10,894 nt of DNA from NCBI GenBank assembly GCA_947626215.1, contig CANQRJ010000042.1, forward strand, positions 1 through 10,894. Reading direction: 5' to 3'. Position numbers and translations under genes: made by a program. Origin of the DNA: an uncultured Bacilli bacterium (lineage in GTDB: Bacteria > Bacillota_I > Bacilli_A > RF39 > UBA660). Position 1 is the first letter of the stretch; every line of letters starts with the position of its first letter. The notes under the pieces were generated by a model. It did no database searches, was not told the origin of the DNA, and saw only the letters and a program-made list of their open reading frames with translations. Below are positions 1 through 6,900 of the stretch, in pieces.

Positions 1-926
1 ATAAAGAATGTAGTAGTAAAAGTAAAAGTTATATAGATAAAGAGTATGGAGCTTGTAGTAAAACATGTGGAGGAGGAGTAAAAACAAGAAGGTATCAAGA
101 AAAAGATAACAATACAGGGTCAAACTGTGGAAATGTAGAAACCGAAACGGCCACATGTAATACTCAAAGTTGTGATCCAGTAGAAGCTATGGATCCTAAT
201 GATTATGATAGCAGTGTAAAAGTGGCATGTAGTAAAGAAAATTTTCAAAGATTATTAGATAATTATATAGATAAATTTAAAACGGCTATAGAATATCAAG
301 CTTTTCGAAATGCGTTGTATGACTGTGGAGGAACCACAGGTAGTTTACTAAGAAAAAGTGATCCAGCATATAGTATTTTAAGAGCAAGTAGCAGAACTAC
401 AGTAATTTCTGGATCTGGAAAATCTGCTTCTTGTACATGTTATTATAATAAAGAAACAACCTCGGCATTGAAAGAATGTGAAAAACCTGAATGCAGTGGT
501 AATGACCATGAAAAATTTGTTTCTGGAGTCATTTACAATGGGAAAGCTTTAGTTTTAAGTGCTACAACACAATATTCTCCTCCAAAAGATTTAAACGGAT
601 TTGGAGATTATGAAGAGTCAAGCAAAAGATCTGAAAAATTTAGTTTTGCTAATTACTTAATAGGCTCAGAAGGCATGTGGCTTCCAGATAACGGATGGGG
701 ATACTGTAATAAATCAAATAATGGAGTAGATGGCCCAAATAATACAGATAAATATTGGGATGTTTATGATTGCTCTGAAAGACAAAATAGAATAAGTAGT
801 TTTACTTCAAAAATACAAGTAGGATTATATTATTTTGCAGACTGGAGTTACGATAACGAAAGGCAATGTCGTGAGATACACCGTTATTATAGTGCACCAG
901 TATATGTCCAAATATTTAAAATATAA
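1..926 (+). CDS. 3' part of a cysteine-rich, probably secreted protein with a TSP1-like module
   Basis: The reading frame is open from the left edge (first full codon at base 3) to the TAA at 924-926, giving 307 residues; the true start lies outside the window. An ATG at 189 exists but lacks a convincing ribosome binding site, and the frame continues upstream with clear domain-like sequence, so I treat it as internal. Residues 14-58 resemble a thrombospondin type-1 repeat: a Cys-Ser-Lys-Thr-Cys-Gly-Gly-Gly core (C18, C22), a following TRR, then C42, C52 and C57. The usual third Cys after the Arg strand and the WxxW ladder are missing. C3 and the Ser/Lys stretch after it could be the tail of a preceding repeat. 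The remaining ~245 residues carry nine more Cys, no transmembrane segment and no anchor, and end in a beta-rich stretch; I do not recognise this part. The Cys content suggests disulfides and an extracellular location (inference). No function is assigned. Confidence 0.8.
   Translation, partial: KECSSKSKSYIDKEYGACSKTCGGGVKTRRYQEKDNNTGSNCGNVETETATCNTQSCDPVEAMDPNDYDSSVKVACSKENFQRLLDNYIDKFKTAIEYQAFRNALYDCGGTTGSLLRKSDPAYSILRASSRTTVISGSGKSASCTCYYNKETTSALKECEKPECSGNDHEKFVSGVIYNGKALVLSATTQYSPPKDLNGFGDYEESSKRSEKFSFANYLIGSEGMWLPDNGWGYCNKSNNGVDGPNNTDKYWDVYDCSERQNRISSFTSKIQVGLYYFADWSYDNERQCREIHRYYSAPVYVQIFKI
14..176 (+). other. Partial TSP1-like repeat region (protein domain)
   Basis: Translated in the frame of the upstream gene, this segment holds YGACSKTCGGGVKTRR followed by three Cys spaced as in the last three Cys of a TSP1 repeat (C42, C52, C57 of the partial protein). 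In animal TSP1 domains the CSxTCGxG core and the Arg strand are the most conserved parts, and both are present. The Cys that normally follows the Arg strand is replaced (RRYQ) and the WxxW motif is absent, so the fold would rest on at most two canonical disulfides. Domain boundaries are approximate. Confidence 0.65.
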
Positions 927-935
927 AGAAAAAAG

Positions 936-964
936 TTGTAAAATTTAAAAGAATATATTAAAAT
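936..964 (+). promoter_or_regulatory. Candidate sigma-A promoter for the M26 protease gene
   Basis: TTGTAA (936-941) and TAAAAT (959-964) are separated by exactly 17 bases and match the -35 and -10 consensus at 4/6 and 5/6 positions. Transcription would start near 971, just before an A8 run (972-979) and about 25 bases from the chosen start codon. AT-rich sequence gives such matches by chance, and the gene could instead be read through from the upstream gene, since I see no terminator between them. Confidence 0.4.
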
Positions 965-982
965 AGAAACCAAAAAAAAGAT

Positions 983-987
983 GGGAG
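983..987 (+). promoter_or_regulatory. Ribosome binding site that decides the protease start at 996
   Basis: GGGAG lies 8 bases before the ATG at 996. The in-frame ATG at 981 overlaps this site and has only an A-run upstream. Starting at 996 gives a textbook signal peptide beginning MKKIKI, while the 981 start would add five residues before it. I therefore choose 996. Confidence 0.75.
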
Positions 988-995
988 AAATTTAT

Positions 996-3900
996 ATGAA
1001 AAAGATAAAAATAAATGGTTTGATTTTTCTTTTCCTTTGTTTGGTCTTTTTACCATTATCTGTAAATGCTACTCAAAATGAAATTACTTTAAAAATGAAT
1101 AAAACAGATTTAACCGTAGGAGATGAAATCACTCTTACGGCAAGCTTGCCAGAAGGTTTTGAAACTTATGCTATGGTTGCTACTCTGAAGTATGATAATA
1201 ACGTATTTCAAAAGATAGATGAATCGAATTTTGCTATTTCTAATACTGAAATGATTTCTTATAATGAAAAAAATAATAAATTTGGAATTCTTTATAAAAA
1301 TGGTAAAATTTCTATGGAACAGGGGATTTTTCTTAGTATTACATTAAAAGTCAAAGAAGACGCGAATGTAGGAGATACGAATATTGCTTTAACAAATGTC
1401 TCTGCATCCAATGGAAGTGGGTCCGTTCGTTTTCCTACGGCATCTACAAAAGTCTTTGTTTCTCGTGATGCAAAGGAAGGGGAAGCCATTCCTTCTAATA
1501 AAGAAAACGAGATTAAAGAAGACGCGGAAGAAAAAATTCAAGTTTTCACGCATGCCCCTCTTTTTGCGCTTTGCATTCTTCTTTTTATTCTTTTACTCAT
1601 TCCTTTTCTTACAACTGGGTTCAAATATCTTAAAAATAAAGAAGATAAGAAATTATTTTATTCTTTATTTGGTTTAGAAATTATTTTACTTGGAGTTCTT
1701 TGTGGTTTATTTTTCTTTCAAAATCAGAAAAAAGATACCAATCAAGATGGAATTAAAGATTATGAAGATGCGAAAGAAATTATTGATTATTTAATTGATA
1801 TGGAAGGAACTAGAAATTTAAGTGATACTCCTTCTACGAATGACAGTAGTGGAGTTACGACTTCTAATACAAGTCCTTCTAAAAATCCATCCGATTTTGA
1901 TGTTAATGGCGATGGAAAAGTCGACATTGAAGACGTAGGCGACATTGTGGAAGATGTAAACGATAAAACAAAAGTTGTTTTACATGAAGAACGTTTAGAG
2001 GAAGAGTACTATGTTCAAAGAGGAGAAATTACGCTTAAATTTAAGGCAGAAATAAGTCCAAAAGATGCAAAGATTACTCAAGTTAAAATCAATAATCAAT
2101 ATTATAATGTTACATATATGAATGATACTTATGTTTTAAAAATTACAACCCCAGATGAATCAGGAGTTTGTGATTTTACGATTACAGAAGTTCTTGTTGA
2201 TAATGGAAAAAGCGTAAAAACAACTCTTAAAATGACAAGAGAAGTACTAAAAGAAGAACCTTATATAAATCGATTTAATTTAGATGATGAAAATGGAACT
2301 TTGAGTTTTTATCTCGTCGATCCGGATCACGCGTTTATAGATGGTATGGCGACTCTTTACTTGGATGATCAAATTATTAGTACGGGACGTGTTCAAAATG
2401 AAAAAACTACCATTTCTTTTGATTCCAAACTCGATCAAACTTATGAAATTCAAATTACTGGAAATTATGATTTAGATAGTGAATCTCATGATGACAAAAA
2501 CCATTTTAGTAATGAGTCTATGATGTCCCAAAACTTTACTTTGGGAGGAGATTATCATTTTACTTTAACGGAATATGCCATTACGGATGCGATCAAAGAA
2601 GGAGAAACTCCAATTATTTCTTTTAAAAGTACCAATATTAGAAATGCTACTGTAGTGAATGCCGAGGTAAAAATAGAAGATAAAGCGAAAGAATATAACA
2701 TTAGTAAAAAAGATAATGATTATTATGAAGTGGCCTTAAATGGAGCCGACACTTCACCTGGAAAACATACAGTTTTATTAAATCATGTTGGATTAGATAG
2801 TTTAAAAACATTTTATAATGGAGAAGATTATCAAACTCATGCTTTAACTTATACGGTTTTAAAAGATGCACCTTCTGTAGAAGATCTGACTTTAAGTGAT
2901 GATAAGGAACAACAAAGTATTCATGCTCATTTTAAATTTTCTGACCCCAATTTAGCTACAACTAAATTAACTGTAGTCTTGGTAGATTCTAATGGAAAAA
3001 TTATTTCGAGTGAGGAAATTGATCCAAAAGAAAAAGAATTTGTAGATGTAAATTTATCTTATCAAAAGAATTTTGATGGCTTTTATACAGTTAAAGTTTT
3101 AGCCGATTATGAGCTTTCTTCAAAATATCGTTATACAAATACATCTCTTGATGAAAAAACAATTCTTACTCATAATGAAGATGATATTTATATTTCTTCC
3201 ATGACCATTGTAGGAGAAAATTACTATCCTGTAAAAGGACAAAAAAATTATAAAATTGATTTTACAGTTCATGTGGGAGATACGGTGAAGGCTATTGCTA
3301 AAAAATATGGAAATAATAATAACTACAATAAACTTTCTATTATTACGATTAATGGACTTAATTATTCGGTAGACACTTATAAAGAATCCACTACGACAGA
3401 TTATAAAGTATCTGCAAATTTGATTATTCCAAATGAATCCGGATTATTTGATATTAAAGCGAACCGAGTTCAACTTGCTATCACAGGTTATTATAATATG
3501 AATAAAGCCGACATGTTTTCTGTCGAGGAAAAGAAACTTACAGTAGATGTTTTAAAAGATAAGCCAAAGATTGATCATTTAATAATTACGGATGATTATT
3601 CTAAAAATACGGCAACCTTTGATTTTGATGTAGTTTTAGATTCCAATGAAAAACCAGAAAATTTTAAAGATGGTATGATTCAATTACAAGATCAAAGTGA
3701 AAAAATAGTAGCAGGACATAATACGGTTATTTTCAAAGATTTTGAAAAAGATAAAAATTTTGATTTGATTTTTAAAGGTAGTTATGATTTAGATACCGAT
3801 ACTATCGATGTTTTTGGAACTAAAAATGAAGTCAAAGATGAGGAAATTCTTAAAATTCCATACGGTTTATATAGTGAAGAAACTTATCAAAATTTCAAAA

Positions 3901-6900
3901 TCAAAAATGGAGTAGTTCTTAGTGAAAAAGGAAATTCTTATTTTGAAAAAAATGAACAAATAAAATTATATTTTGATCTTGATGGTGATTTACAATTATT
4001 TGATGCGACTTTAGATCAAGTGGTTTTAAATGAAAAAGAATATAAAGTTACAGAAGTGGGTACTGGGTACGAACTCATTTTAGATGGGTACTTTAGTTCT
4101 GGTGAAAAAGAACTTCATTTAACGGACCTTATTTTAAGTAATGGAAAGAAAATCACTTTACGCGAGTCTTACACTTTTAAACCAGAAGTATTAAAAGATG
4201 TGGTTCTTTCTAATGATTTTACTTATGAAGAAATCAATTCTCAAGTTCATGTTCATTTGGATTTAAAAGACGTAGATCACTCTCTTGTTGGAACTCCTAA
4301 AGTTCTTATTACCGATGAAAATGGAAATTTAGTATATGAAGGCGACTACAAAAAAGAAATTATATTTAAGAGTTCTAAAGATCAAGTAAGATATTTTGTT
4401 CAAATCATAGGTGATTATGACCGTGACATAGATAAGACTAAAAACAGTGAACATTATGTAGAAAATGCAATTCTTTTAGATGAAGTGATTTCTTTTGAAA
4501 CAAATGATATTGAATTAAAAGAAATCATTGATGTAAATTTATATCAACTCACTGATTCTGAAAAAATTCTTTTAGTAGATGAAGTGAACGTAAATGAAAT
4601 GAGTCAAAATTTAGATTCCTATTTTGTAGAAGTGATGATGGAAGAAATGCCTACTTTCCGTTCTAAAATAAAAGAAATTCGAAATGTAGATGGACGACTT
4701 ATTCTTATTTTAGATTCTACTTATTTAACAGATGAAAAAAATGGGGAGACTTTAAGAATTGATTTTGGAAGAATAAAAGAAAATAATCATGCTAAAAACG
4801 AAACACATCCTATCGAGGCCTTTAAAGTTTTAATAGAAGAATTAAAAGAAAATGGCGTAGTCACTTTAACTCGTGATTATAATGCAAGTGGAGTCGAGGT
4901 AGATGGGAATACGTATCTAGAAGAGTTTACTGGAACATTGAATGGAAATGGACACACGATTAAAAATTTATCCAAACCTTTATTTGGAAAAATTCAAAAT
5001 GGAACGGTTGAAAACTTAAAATTAAAAGATATTACGATGCCTACTCAAAATGCTCAAGGCACTATCGCTCCTATTGCAACAAATTCTACTTTTAAAAATA
5101 TTTTAGTCGATGGGTATTCTAAAACTTCTAGTACAGAAGGTGGAGTTGGCGTATTACTTGGAAGTGCAACAGGATCTACCATTGAAAATTGCCGAGTTAC
5201 GAATTTCATTATTACTTCTCCTCATGCTAATTATCAACAAATTGGTGGATTAGTAGGTTCTACAACGGACACGGATATTAAAAATTGTTATGTAGATGGT
5301 TCTATCCGAGGAGGTTGGAATTTTAGAGCAGGTTTAGTTGGAAGAAGTTCTGGTGGAACTTTCGAAAACAATTATACACATGTTTATTTGGATGCCGGAT
5401 GGCAAAGAGGAAACATTTGTGGTTTTAGTTGTGGTGGAGCAAATGCTACCTTTAAAAACAATGTAAGCTTTAGTTATGGAGTGATTGATAGTGCTTTCTT
5501 CCAAGGATTTAAAGAAAGTGAAAATAATTATTTTGTCGGAGATATGAACTCTCAAACAGGAGTTGATCCAATTTCAAATGAAGACGTGAATGACGAGTTC
5601 TTTTCTGAAACTTTAAATTTTGACTCGGAATATTGGAGAATTCAAAACACTTCGATTGAAAATTTACCAACTTTACGTATTGAAAAATCTTTAGGCGAGA
5701 CAAATCATTTAGATTACGATGAGGATAAAGAAAACTTATATGCGAACTTAGTAAAACTAATGCCTTATTATGATAGTGATAAAATCATTGAATTAGCTAA
5801 AAATGTGACCGATGAATCTCTTTTAAACGATAAGATTACTCATATGGTGCCAGTTGATAAGTCTGGAAATATTGTGACTTATTTAACAACGGATGATGCA
5901 AAGAAAATAGACAAATTAAAAATTGTATTTAAAACGGGGACTAAGGCCGAATATCATCTCATCTTTAATAAAGTTTATGACATGGTGGCTACTTATCTCA
6001 TTCCTGAATTAAATATTCAGTATAATTATAATCATTATGTAATTGATGCAAATTCCAAAGTGGTAAATAATTTAACGAATTATTTAAAAGGACTAGATTA
6101 CACGAATAACTTAGATATATTAACAACAAATGACGACAGTAGAATCTACCGTGATTTCTATAATGAAACAACGAAAAATGAATTAAGAGATTTTGTTTTA
6201 AAATATTTATCCAATAGTGATTATACGAATACTTCAGATGACGACATTATGAATGATTATATTGAAAGTGAGATTAAAAAAGATAAAAATCTTGAAAAAG
6301 TTTTATATGTTTATAATTATTTTAGACGTTTTTATGACTTAGATATTGATGGAATGAAATTATACGATTTTATGATGTTTCAAATGCAAGGATTCCATGA
6401 TGTTTTAACTCCGGAAAAAATGACTGAACTTTATTTTGGAGATTTGTCTGGGACAAACTTTAATACCAATGTAACTCATACGGTATATAATAATCTTTTA
6501 AGTGGTTATACTCATTTAATCAATATGCCTGTTTTCTTAGAGTATTTAGTAACTCATTTTAGTAATCACAATATGGATGAGTGGGTCAGAAGTCAGTTTA
6601 AAGGTATTTTAGTAGAAATTCCAGTAGAAGGACATGAAGAAGATGTACAATATACTTTATGGGATCACTTAAGTACGGTAGATGATGAACATCGAGATAA
6701 TTATAACGTATTTAATTATACTCTTCCTCTTTTAACGTTACCTGAAACGGCCGCTTATTTGGTATCTGCTCCGGCTCAATTTACGATTGGAGCTCAAAGA
6801 GTTTATATGGGAAATCCTTTGGATCCAACGGAACTTGCAAGCTTTAAAGAAAAAATGAAAGTTTATACAGATCGAATCACATCTTATTATAATACGGCTT

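Noticed and set aside
981..995. Earlier in-frame ATG for the protease
   Set aside because: It overlaps the ribosome binding site of the 996 start and has no such site of its own; the signal peptide starts naturally at 996.
1292..1677. Alternative-frame open stretches on both strands inside the protease gene
   Set aside because: They lie in shifted frames within a gene with clear domain content and have no ribosome binding sites or family resemblance.
3258..3359. LysM-like stretch in the protease (DFTVHVGDTVKAIAKKYG)
   Set aside because: It resembles the start of a LysM motif, but it falls inside one of the repeated beta sub-domains and aligns with strands of the other copies; the insertion is Asn-rich and the rest of a LysM is not clear.
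5334..5703. Minus-strand open stretches over the beta-helix region
   Set aside because: They are antisense shadows of the protease coding sequence with no initiation signals.
6738..6752. LPETA sequence in the protease, like a sortase signal
   Set aside because: It sits in the middle of the peptidase region (residues 1915-1919), and is not followed by a terminal hydrophobic helix and basic tail.
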